Shown here piece after piece: positions 16,052 through 22,169 of a DNA stretch of 23,152 nucleotides. How positions within the stretch are numbered: position 1 is the first letter of the stretch; every line of letters starts with the position of its first letter. Source of the DNA: PSLL01 sp050259195 (lineage in GTDB: Bacteria; Desulfobacterota_D; UBA1144; Nemesobacterales; CSP1-2). Made by a program: the position numbers and the translations under genes. The notes beneath the pieces are model-generated. The model ran no database searches and had not been told where the DNA came from. It saw only the letters and a program-made list of their open reading frames with translations. The DNA is taken from the NCBI GenBank assembly GCA_050259195.1, contig JBLNAE010000096.1, forward strand, positions 1 to 23,152, written 5' to 3'.

Positions 16052-16987
16052 TCATCTTATTTTAGATTTAATCTTACGAAACTTACGACTGTAGTAACTT
16101 GAAATTTCTTTCGCAAACTTTTCGAAGTATAATGTATTAACTACATCTACCCACCATTCTGAAAGGCCGTAAGGATCTACTTGCACAAACCGACACCACT
16201 CAATACTTTTAATTTTTTCGTTTTGGATTAACCACAATGGAGCATCGATAACCACAACGGGATGGTAAATATCAACAGTGCGAATGTAAAATCTCAGCTG
16301 TTCTAGAGCTTCCTCTGTAGGATCTCTTCTAAATTTGATAGCCAGACTTACAATTAAGGAAAGGTCTTCAAGACAATTCTCCAAATGCCTCTCTTTTAAG
16401 CTTACGACAGCTGATAAGAGAGCTTGGCTTGCTCGCCATAGCACTGAGTTTTCGAGCTCCTTCTCGTTACCAATATTAGTCTCACGAAACGCAGATACTA
16501 AAAATTGAGTGGGTAAGGGATCTACAGCCATGCGATATGGAAGCATGATTCCACCAGGATAGGCCATTTTCTCAAGTTTGTTCAGAATAAAAGATACCTT
16601 CTCTAGACTAAGGCCAGCGTCTTCAATGGTTTGGGCAATTCGTTTGTAATTCACTCCTTGCTTTCCTATCCACCCATCGTTTTTAGGATACAAATTAAGA
16701 TTTTTATACGAGGAAGAAAATATTAAGTGATACCCCTTTGCTGATTTTGCCTCTGTTAACAGGTGTAGACTAGCAGCTTGATCGCCGTTTTTTAGATTTC
16801 GCTCCCATAACTGTCGTGCAGAAACATCAATTTCACGCATTTTGTCCGTTATGGGATCCTTGTAATAACAGCTATGAACAGCTTTCCAATTCAAACTTTG
16901 TAGAACGTCACAAATCCTCCTTTCCATACTTAAAGACTGGAATGCATCACTATTTAGGAGTTTGGGTTCGACGTTTGAATCTGTCAT
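16052..16987 (-). CDS. putative PD-(D/E)XK-fold nuclease-like protein
   Basis: I do not recognise the family of this 311-aa protein by name. Its N-terminal part looks like a restriction-endonuclease-like core: helix SMERRICDVLQSLNW (20-34), then MREIDVSA with D54, then LLTEAKSAKGY with the E79-x-K81 signature. D...ExK at this spacing, with an upstream helix carrying E22, is the usual catalytic layout of the fold. The rest (about 90-311) is mixed helix/strand, with a basic C-terminal tail rich in Lys and Arg. No methylase or other partner gene adjoins it. It converges on cimA with a 23-base gap. AT content and codon use look higher-AT than cimA. DNA or RNA cleavage is an inference. Confidence 0.6.
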   Translation of the reverse strand: MTDSNVEPKLLNSDAFQSLSMERRICDVLQSLNWKAVHSCYYKDPITDKMREIDVSARQLWERNLKNGDQAASLHLLTEAKSAKGYHLIFSSSYKNLNLYPKNDGWIGKQGVNYKRIAQTIEDAGLSLEKVSFILNKLEKMAYPGGIMLPYRMAVDPLPTQFLVSAFRETNIGNEKELENSVLWRASQALLSAVVSLKERHLENCLEDLSLIVSLAIKFRRDPTEEALEQLRFYIRTVDIYHPVVVIDAPLWLIQNEKIKSIEWCRFVQVDPYGLSEWWVDVVNTLYFEKFAKEISSYYSRKFRKIKSKIR

Positions 16988-17095
16988 TTTTAGCTCTTTT
17001 TACTGTGTACACCATTTTACTATTTCTCTTACTGCGAGTCCATCAGACTAAACCAACATCATTGGAGAAACAAGCAATCCTTGATTTAGAAGAGG

Positions 17096-17200
17096 TTAGA
17101 GGTTGTTTATTGAACGGTACTTTTTAGCCAGTGCTCGCAGGTTGCGCTTGAATTCCGATGTGTATCTGACCTGTATCGGATTGGTCGGATCATTCGGCAT
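17096..17200 (-). pseudogene. truncated RelE/ParE-family toxin remnant
   Basis: A 34-codon frame from an ATG at 17200 includes IQVRYTSEFKRNLRALAKKY and then hits TAA. This matches the N-terminus of RelE/ParE-superfamily toxins whose full length is about 90-100 aa, where the first strand and helix read xVRxTxEFKRNLRxLxKKYRxI. After YRSI the similarity stops, and none of the three downstream frames (17098 back to 16988) shows the expected continuation. The toxin gene therefore appears cut off rather than frameshifted. It follows the HicB-like antitoxin gene by 33 bases on the same strand, the normal antitoxin-first order. An inactive fragment is most likely. Confidence 0.6.
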
Positions 17201-17233
17201 TAATATTCTTAGCTATATAATTCGACAAAATTA

Positions 17234-17482
17234 TCAAATAGCCGCTTCTAAATGCTGTTCATTTTGAATGATAATTTTTGGATGGGGGTTCTTTAGGGGA
17301 ATAGAAAACCCTTTTTCTCTCAATAGATTTATATGTTCTATCATCCCCCACTTCGCCTTATACAGACAATCCTCAATAGAATGCCCTATACCGGTAAAAC
17401 CTTCTAAATCCGGAGAGTAAAATCCAAAATAGTCGGGTTCCTCCGTCGCTTCAATTATTAATGAGTATTCCAACTCAATCAT
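17234..17482 (-). CDS. HicB-like antitoxin
   Basis: An 82-aa protein with the HicB-fold pattern: first strand YSLIIEATEEPDYFGFYSPD, then LEGFTGIGHSIEDCLYKAKW and a helix IEHINLLREKG, ending in a PLKNPHPKIII strand. HicB proteins neutralise HicA or, in some pairs, other toxins. Here no HicA is visible, and the adjacent downstream fragment is RelE-like. There is no separate DNA-binding domain in the 82 residues. AGGGA lies 6 bases before the ATG. With its partner truncated it may be an orphan antitoxin. Confidence 0.7.
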   Translation of the reverse strand: MIELEYSLIIEATEEPDYFGFYSPDLEGFTGIGHSIEDCLYKAKWGMIEHINLLREKGFSIPLKNPHPKIIIQNEQHLEAAI

Positions 17483-17567
17483 TTCTTCCCTCTATTATTC
17501 AACCAGGTGTTACCTCATCAATCAAATTATCGGGTAAAATCGCTGTTACTTTCATATGAACTATTTT

Positions 17568-17586
17568 ATACGACATATAGTCGTAT
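17568..17586. promoter_or_regulatory. small palindrome upstream of the HicB-like gene
   Basis: ATACGAC (17568-17574) and GTCGTAT (17580-17586) form a perfect 7-base inverted repeat around ATATA. It lies in the 132-base gap upstream of the antitoxin gene (about 85 bases from its ATG). Antitoxin operators are often such palindromes, but no other copy is present to support that role. Confidence 0.3.
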
Positions 17587-17614
17587 TATCAACAAATTTA
17601 AAGACGGGAATACT

Positions 17615-17983
17615 CTAATTTTCCGATTTATCCTTGTCCTCCACGTCTAAATGAAATTTGTGAAGAAAGCGGTGTACCAGCGGTGCAAAAAGAACAGCGG
17701 CCGTTGAGAGAAACGCTACGCCGCTATACAGCGCATAAAAAGTGGCAAATAACTTTCCTGAGGTTGTATTTATCTGGTTAACAGGTCCCATTCCAGTAAG
17801 AATCATCGCAGCGTTGAGAACGGCATCTATCCATGAAAGACCTAGCGTTTCATGATACCCGAATGTGCCCATTGCGAGCGACACAGTAACAAGACCTAAA
17901 GCGATACCAACACTCCATATGATACGGACAATAAAAGCAGATCGGGGGAGCAATTTGTCTTTACGATGCTCAAACTCAAACAT
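17615..17983 (-). CDS. two-helix K+ channel-like membrane protein with degenerate filter
   Basis: A 122-aa membrane protein laid out like a K+ channel pore module. TM1 spans about residues 17-40. A re-entrant pore-helix-like segment (LSWIDAVLNAAMIL) leads to TGMGPV at 63-68 where a channel would have TVGYGD. TM2 spans about 78-102 and is preceded by the channel-like GKLFATFYALYSG. The tail (103-122) is charged and short. The segment order and the GKLFAxxYAL hallmark support common descent with two-TM channels. The altered filter argues against normal K+ selectivity. AAGGAGG lies 10 bases before the ATG, and the gene stands alone. Function is not known. Confidence 0.7.
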   Translation of the reverse strand: MFEFEHRKDKLLPRSAFIVRIIWSVGIALGLVTVSLAMGTFGYHETLGLSWIDAVLNAAMILTGMGPVNQINTTSGKLFATFYALYSGVAFLSTAAVLFAPLVHRFLHKFHLDVEDKDKSEN

Positions 17984-18167
17984 AGGGGTTTATCCTCCTT
18001 AGAATTTTTCATTTATGGGGTTCGCTTAAAATTATCGGACTTTGCAAAGTGTTGCAATCACTTTGTCAAGAGAAGCAAATCACAAACACCTTTGATGAGA
18101 ATTAGCCAGACACATACCCAAGTATTTATTAATCAAACGAAGGTATGGAGTATGGCTTCTTTCGGGC

Positions 18168-18190
18168 AGAGTCATACATGACTTGACTCT
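18168..18190. promoter_or_regulatory. inverted repeat just upstream of the PilZ gene
   Basis: AGAGTCA (18168-18174) pairs with TGACTCT (18184-18190). An alternative, AGTCAT (18170-18175) with ATGACT (18178-18183), uses the same bases. It ends 18 bases before the PilZ ATG and could be an operator or leader hairpin. The rest of the 225-base gap shows no clear promoter. Confidence 0.3.
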
Positions 18191-18208
18191 AGTTGAATAA
18201 AGTTTAAA

Positions 18209-18589
18209 ATGTGTTTAATGACAGCAAATCGGAGAGTATCAAGAGGAATCCCTCTCAGAAAGGAGGTTAAATACGGACTATCTAATTCCCCTAATTCTAC
18301 GTTCGCGGGTTATACGTTCAATCTCTCTGAGGGCGGAATTGGTATTAAAGCCCATAGAGTGTTTTCTCCCCAGTCTAAAATTTCAATTCAGATTCATATG
18401 AGTGGCGCCGATCTTGAAGGAAGCCATATGAACGATATTATCAAACTTGATGGCACCGTTGCATGGGTATCCCGCGTTTTACCAGGGATCCTTCCTACAA
18501 TGGGAGTAAAATTTTTAAATCGAAGTAGCGACATAAAACGGATTTACGACAATAAATTCCGTGAAGACGTTGCAAGATTCGACGCATGA
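18209..18589 (+). CDS. PilZ-domain protein (putative c-di-GMP receptor)
   Basis: A 126-aa single PilZ domain. The c-di-GMP-binding RxxxR motif is at R8-R12 (RRVSR), followed by the N-L-S-E-G-G motif at 38-43 (the D/NxSxxG signature). The end of the barrel shows GTVAWVSRV and TMGVKFL, typical of PilZ. Both binding motifs are intact, so c-di-GMP binding is expected. The downstream target is unknown because no effector domain is attached. It could act together with the diguanylate cyclase at 2612-4465. The ATG at 18209 has no strong Shine-Dalgarno sequence. An ATG three codons later is equally plausible. Confidence 0.88.
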   Translation: MCLMTANRRVSRGIPLRKEVKYGLSNSPNSTFAGYTFNLSEGGIGIKAHRVFSPQSKISIQIHMSGADLEGSHMNDIIKLDGTVAWVSRVLPGILPTMGVKFLNRSSDIKRIYDNKFREDVARFDA

Positions 18590-18636
18590 TTTATGCACTT
18601 TCTCAGTTTTTATTTATGAAAATCTTTAATTTCTCT

Positions 18637-18921
18637 TTACGGGAGAATATACGTAAAACTAACCCTTAAGTGATTAGCATCGTATGTGGAAATCTCACAG
18701 AAGGCATCTTCTCCTAATATCTTCTTTATACCTCTAATATCACCTTCATCAACCTTATTAACAAATATAAAATGAATAACTAAAGTAAGTTCGTCTATAA
18801 GCTCATATTCTGTTAATCGGTCTTTTAAGTGGGAGTATTGAGTCTTAGGAAGACCTCTCCTAAGCCTATCCTGTACTGCCATAACTTTTTCTTGGACGAC
18901 CTGTCCTCTATCTCGTGGCAT
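18637..18921 (-). CDS. small hypothetical protein
   Basis: Not recognised. I place the start at the ATG at 18921 (94 aa, beginning MPRDRGQVVQEKV), which has AGAAGGA just before it. A TTG six codons earlier also keeps the frame open. The first half is charged and helical (QEKVMAVQDRLRRGLPK). The second half alternates hydrophobic residues in a beta-like pattern (LTLVIHFIFVNKVD, LRVSFTYIL). There are no membrane segments or catalytic motifs. It is flanked by PilZ on the convergent side and the DedA-rhodanese gene on the divergent side. The 240-base gap upstream holds no other gene I can see. Confidence 0.55.
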   Translation of the reverse strand: MPRDRGQVVQEKVMAVQDRLRRGLPKTQYSHLKDRLTEYELIDELTLVIHFIFVNKVDEGDIRGIKKILGEDAFCEISTYDANHLRVSFTYILP

Positions 18922-19183
18922 ATTCCTTCTCTTTTCCAACTATTACTATACTGAATTTTCACAAAAAAGAATACTTACATCTGCAGTGCCCCGCTTACCT
19001 TCCCCGATGTGCCAGTCCCTATTTATAATACACTAGGGGATCTTACAAATTTGAAGTCTTGATCGTTTGATTGGTCTGGTTCGGTGAAGCGATCCCAACT
19101 AATATGACATCTAAAGAATAAAACGGGTCCTAAAAATTGCTTTCACTCGTAAATGTTAAGACAAACGGATAAAATGGGAAAGA

Positions 19184-20173
19184 ATGATGAACGGTAACGA
19201 GATTATTCATCAGTATAGCCTTCTTTTCGTGTTTGGAAGCGTGCTGGTTGAACAATTGGGGATACCGATTCCGTCAATCCCTATACTTCTTTTGGTCGGT
19301 GCCGCCTCCGCAAGGGGTGAAATTCCTTTCATTGGAGCCTTTGTGTTGGCAGTTATTGCCAATCTCATCGCTGATTCTCTCTGGCATGAAATCGGCAGAA
19401 AGGAAGGGAGTAAAGTCCTTTCTATCGCCTGCAGGATTTCCTTAAATCCCAGTTCTTGTGTGCGACAGACAGAGTCGCTCTTGGAACGATGGGGATTCCC
19501 TTAAGTGATTATTGCCAAATTCATTCTCGGCTTTTCGATGATAGCACCGCCAACAGTGGGTTCAATGAAAAAACCGCGCTATCTCTTCTGGCTTTTTGAT
19601 GGCATAGGCAGCGGAATCTGGGCAGGCAGCGCTCTTATTAGTGGGGTTATTTTTTCGAATACGATTGAAAGATTCGTGAGGAAAATGTCCCACTTCGGTC
19701 AGTTGACAGGAGTGATTGTCGTTCTGATTTTGGGTTTGTTCATTCTCGTCAAATACCTTCAACGCCGACGCTTTTACCAATCTCTCAATATGCCCCGCAT
19801 CTCAGTAGAGGAGTTAAAGAAATTAATTGACGAGGGCTATGAGCCTCTCGTACTAGACGTTCGATCCGAGGTGGCCAGATCAATCGATCCGGGGTGTATT
19901 CGGGGCGCTCGAGTTGTTTTACTAGAGGATTTGCCTGATCTTTCCGATATTTCACATGACCGGGAAATCATCACCTCCTGTAATTGTCCCAACGAAGCTT
20001 CGGCAGCCCTTGCGGCGTGTACACTCACAAATCAAGGATTTCGCAAAGTTCGCCCCCTTAAGGGTGGACTTGATGTTTGGCGAGAAGCCGGATACCAGAT
20101 TGAGGGTCTGGAAATTAGCTCTATTGCTCCAAGAGAATTTCCTATTGTCAATCTTATTGACAGGGGAAAGTAG
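19184..20173 (+). pseudogene. DedA-rhodanese fusion interrupted by an in-frame TAA
   Basis: One continuous frame of 330 codons with a single stop at 19502-19504. Before the stop is a DedA-type membrane region (VEQLGIPIPSIPILLLVGA, then ADSLWHEIGR). After it comes the second DedA half (IIAKFILGFSMIAPPTVGS, helices to about residue 90 of that part). A rhodanese domain follows (LVLDVRSEVAR), with its active-site loop CNCPNEA (full-length position about 266) and GGLDVW. In relatives the interrupted place reads WGxxSLxxAKF, so TAA most likely replaced a Ser or Leu codon by one base. The domain halves are otherwise intact, so the stop could be recent, an assembly or base-calling error, or suppressed. 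DedA proteins are transporters of lipid carriers or ions; rhodanese transfers sulfur. Confidence 0.8.
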
Positions 20174-20249
20174 AAAGGAAAAAGGGTGATAATAGAGGAG
20201 TTTCAAAAACTGTGTAATGCGTCCCCTTCCGCTTTCTAAATAGAGCATA

Positions 20250-20277
20250 TTGACAAAAAGTCCAAATAGAATAAAAT
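20250..20277 (+). promoter_or_regulatory. sigma70-type promoter of the first small secreted protein gene
   Basis: TTGACA (20250-20255) and TAAAAT (20272-20277) are 16 bases apart. Transcription would begin near 20284, just before the AGGAGG ribosome-binding site at 20291. The -35 box is a perfect consensus and is duplicated at 20522-20527. Confidence 0.55.
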
Positions 20278-20301
20278 TCTTACACATCTTAGGAGGTAAA
20301 A

Positions 20302-20424
20302 ATGAAGAGAATTTTGAGTGCTTTTCCGGTTGTGTTGTTTGTTATTTCTCTTGCTGGTTTTGCTTCGGCTGCAAAGAACGAGGCCCCAGCACCGACACCC
20401 GCACCAACAATAAAGCCCCGATAA
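20302..20424 (+). CDS. very small secreted Pro/Ala-rich protein
   Basis: A 40-aa product with a clear signal peptide (MKRILSAF, hydrophobic core, ASA cleavage after residue 23) and a mature part of only about 17 residues, rich in Pro, Ala and Thr (APAPTPAPT) and ending KPR. AGGAGG stands 5 bases before the ATG, and a consensus -35 lies upstream, so expression is plausible. It is a tandem paralogue of the His-rich gene at 20574 but lacks the His-rich region. It may be a truncated copy or the ancestral form. Function unknown. Confidence 0.6.
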   Translation: MKRILSAFPVVLFVISLAGFASAAKNEAPAPTPAPTIKPR

Positions 20425-20573
20425 ATACAAAAAATGTATCAATAATACTACCTTAAGCTCGCTCTTTATTAGTAAGATAATGGATAAGAGCAAACTATCA
20501 GGTAGATGATAGATGAGCATATTGACAGAGAATACAAATAAAATCCTTAACATATATCAAAGGAGGTGAAAAA

Positions 20574-20834
20574 ATGAAGAGAATTTTAAGTGCCTTTTTG
20601 GCTGTGTTGTTTGCTATTTCTCTTGCTGGTTTTGCTTCAGCTGCAGATGAAATGGGTTCAACGGCAACCCCAGCTCCAATGGAGCACCATCACCATCCCC
20701 ATACCCATGCAACCCCGGCTCCACACCATCATCCTCACCATCACCATCCCCATACCCATGCACCAGCAGCTACCGCTGCACCAAAAGCACCAGCAGCCGA
20801 ACCAACAGAACCACCACCTGCATCTACTAAGTAA
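20574..20834 (+). CDS. small secreted His-rich protein (putative metal binder)
   Basis: An 86-aa protein with a signal peptide (residues 1-23, ending ASA) and a mature chain of about 63 residues. Between residues 38 and 62 there are 15 histidines in two copies of HHHHPHTHA, followed by an Ala/Pro/Thr-rich tail. Clusters like this usually bind Ni, Zn, Cu or Co in the periplasm. The metal here is not knowable from sequence, and no metal transporter or hydrogenase gene is in the window. A strong ribosome-binding site (AGGAGGTG) precedes the ATG. It is the second member of the tandem duplication and is followed by a strong hairpin. Confidence 0.75.
   Translation: MKRILSAFLAVLFAISLAGFASAADEMGSTATPAPMEHHHHPHTHATPAPHHHPHHHHPHTHAPAATAAPKAPAAEPTEPPPASTK
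20685..20762 (+). repeat. 27-bp direct repeat inside the His-rich gene
   Basis: Bases 20685-20711 and 20736-20762 are identical over 27 positions at an offset of 51 bases (17 codons), so the frame is kept. They encode the two HHPHTHA-type blocks. Exact identity suggests recent expansion and a site prone to copy-number change. Confidence 0.9.
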
Positions 20835-20840
20835 GGTTTT

Positions 20841-20883
20841 GAGAGCCAGGGATAGAGCTTGCTACTTACTATCTCTGGCTCTC
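20841..20883 (+). terminator. strong hairpin after the His-rich gene
   Basis: GAGAGCCAGGGATAG (20841-20855) pairs with CTATCTCTGGCTCTC (20869-20883) over 15 bases with a single G-U, around a 13-base loop. It starts six bases after the stop codon. No T-run follows, so this is either an imperfect intrinsic terminator or an RNA-stabilising 3' hairpin. Confidence 0.6.
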
Positions 20884-20980
20884 GCATAAAGAGTTATAAT
20901 GTATCCCAGCAAGCTCACCATATCCCAAATAATCTTTCCTAAAGAGCCAGTAGACCTGTTAAATCTTTTCTCTACGAATT

Positions 20981-21176
20981 ATACCAATTCGATTGATTAA
21001 TTATGGATAATGGGAAATGTCATTGCGAGGAACGAAGTGACGAAGCAATTCCAAAACCATGGAGATTGCTTCGCTGGGATATGGGGTAGTTATCCGGAGG
21101 GAGGATATTTAGGGAACCCCCTCGCTCGCAATAACATCTCTTTTATCAATGCACTATTAACTCATAGAATTGGTAT
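20981..21176. repeat. fold-back (MITE/REP-like) repeat element
   Basis: The ends ATACCAATTC (20981-20990) and GAATTGGTAT (21167-21176) are perfect reverse complements. The similarity continues imperfectly inward through TTAAT stretches to ATGTCATTGCGAG (21017-21029), matched by the complement of CTCGCAATAACAT (21125-21137), giving arms of about 55 bases. Inside, GACGAAGCAAT and ATTGCTTCG form another inverted pair. The GTCATTGCGAGGAACGAAG core is a repeat type I recall from many Desulfobacterota and Nitrospirota assemblies; its translation is often misannotated as a protein. No transposase is encoded. The remaining bases of the 20884-21328 gap hold only this and the palindrome at 21231. Confidence 0.8.
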
Positions 21177-21230
21177 TATAGGCTTTATTTTCTTTTGAGT
21201 ATTCAAGGTATATGGGTGGATTTGCTAAAA

Positions 21231-21265
21231 ATTATAATCAATTCCACAATGGAATTGATTATAAT
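21231..21265. repeat. perfect 16-bp-arm palindrome
   Basis: ATTATAATCAATTCCA (21231-21246) and TGGAATTGATTATAAT (21250-21265) are exact reverse complements around a 3-base loop CAA. It lies 63 bases before the 6-phosphogluconolactonase ATG. It could be a terminator-like or protective RNA hairpin, a cruciform, or a protein-binding site. Confidence 0.85.
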
Positions 21266-21328
21266 AAGTAGGATGACTAGAGGCGGATAAGATTAAAAAC
21301 ACAGTAGAAGAGTTAACAAAATAGCGGA

Positions 21329-22105
21329 ATGAACTATATGTCGTCAGATAAAAGCGAAATCCGAATCTTGACAGACGCCGAAGAAATAATCCAGACGGCG
21401 GCAGTTGAGTTCGTTCGTCAGACAATAGAAGCGGTGCAGGCGAAAGGTTTCTTTACCGTCGCGCTTTCTGGCGGCTCGACGCCCAGGGGCCTCTATTCGC
21501 TTCTGGCAAGAAATGGTAAACCTGGATTCCGTTTCCAGGTGCCATGGAATAAGATTCATTTTTTCTGGGGCGACGAGCGCCACGTCCCGCCCGATCACCC
21601 CGATAGCAACTACCGTATGGCGCATGAGACCATGCTGTCAAAGGTGCCTGTTCCACTGGAGAATGTGCACCGCATTAAGGCTGAGAATCCAGATGCGCGT
21701 AGGGCTGCAGAGGATTATGAGCGGGAACTGCGCGAGTTCTTCAGGCTGGAGGCAGGACAGTTGCCGCGCTTCGATATGGTTCTCCTGGGAATGGGGGCTG
21801 ATGGGCATACGGCATCACTCTTTCCCGGAACCGAGGTTATTCACGAAGAGAAACGGCTCGTTGTCGCCCTTTGGGTCGAAAAGCTCAACACATATCGAAT
21901 TACTCTCACACCGCCCGTGCTCAATAACGCTGCCCGCGTCATCTTTCTTATCAGCGGTGAGGAAAAGGCAGAAACGCTGAGGACGGTTCTTCAGGGTAGT
22001 TACCAGCCTGAACGCTTTCCAGCGCAGATCATCCACCCGACAATCGGAAAACTCCTGTGGCTGATAGACCAAGCTGCCGCACGCCTTCCGGAATTTAAAG
22101 AATAG
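21329..22105 (+). CDS. pgl: 6-phosphogluconolactonase
   Basis: Hydrolyses 6-phosphogluconolactone in the oxidative pentose phosphate pathway. The 258-aa protein has LSGGSTPRGLYSLL (SGGSTP at 47-52), FFWGDERHVPPDHPDSNY and the active-site GMGADGHTASLFPG (154-167). All are diagnostic of the DevB/SOL-type enzyme. The start could be the ATG at 21329 or the one three codons on. The gene is visibly richer in G and C than the region before it, and no zwf or gnd neighbour is in the window, so recent acquisition or a different gene-context history is possible. Confidence 0.95.
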   Translation: MNYMSSDKSEIRILTDAEEIIQTAAVEFVRQTIEAVQAKGFFTVALSGGSTPRGLYSLLARNGKPGFRFQVPWNKIHFFWGDERHVPPDHPDSNYRMAHETMLSKVPVPLENVHRIKAENPDARRAAEDYERELREFFRLEAGQLPRFDMVLLGMGADGHTASLFPGTEVIHEEKRLVVALWVEKLNTYRITLTPPVLNNAARVIFLISGEEKAETLRTVLQGSYQPERFPAQIIHPTIGKLLWLIDQAAARLPEFKE

Positions 22106-22109
22106 ATGT

Positions 22110-22169
22110 GGACTCTGTTACACGCAGCATTCAACGCTGCGGCTGATTCAGTAACAGCCAGTAGAGTCC
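22110..22169. terminator. branched hairpin at the pgl / response-regulator convergence
   Basis: GGACTC (22110-22115) pairs with GAGTCC (22164-22169), TGTTAC (22116-22121) with GTAACA (22151-22156), and CGCAGC (22123-22128) with GCTGCG (22136-22141). The structure covers the short gap between the two convergent genes and the last codons of the response regulator. It could limit read-through in both directions. No T-run is present on either side. Confidence 0.4.

Larger units (their letters stand above)
20244..20645 (+). repeat. tandem duplication covering promoter, RBS and signal peptide
   Basis: Bases 20244-20373 and 20516-20645 align at a constant offset of 272. Both begin AGCATATTGACA, share an AT-rich stretch, carry an AGGAGGT ribosome-binding site, and encode signal peptides that differ at only 3 of 24 residues. 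Homology ends right after the signal peptide. The -10-like TAAAAT is 16 bases from TTGACA in the first copy but only 11 in the second, which could weaken promoter use there. Confidence 0.85.

Noticed and set aside
16816..17127. 103-codon plus-strand frame across the start of the nuclease-like gene
   Set aside because: Mostly antisense to the PD-(D/E)XK gene. Its composition is not protein-like and the real signal at 17096-17200 is on the other strand.
17984..18208. Possible structured RNA or riboswitch in front of the PilZ gene
   Set aside because: Only one short inverted repeat is present. No known riboswitch core, including GEMM-type c-di-GMP motifs, is recognisable.
19502..19504. Recoding (selenocysteine or pyrrolysine) at the DedA-rhodanese stop
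   Set aside because: The stop is TAA, which is not used for these amino acids, and the position expects Ser or Leu rather than Cys or Lys.
20685..20762. Possible CRISPR or tandem-repeat array
   Set aside because: Only two repeat units, in frame within a coding region encoding His blocks. There is no spacer pattern and no cas gene.
21010..21198. 62-codon open frame beginning MGNVIARNEVTKQ
   Set aside because: It is the translation of the fold-back repeat element, a frame often misannotated in genomes carrying this repeat. It has no ribosome-binding site.
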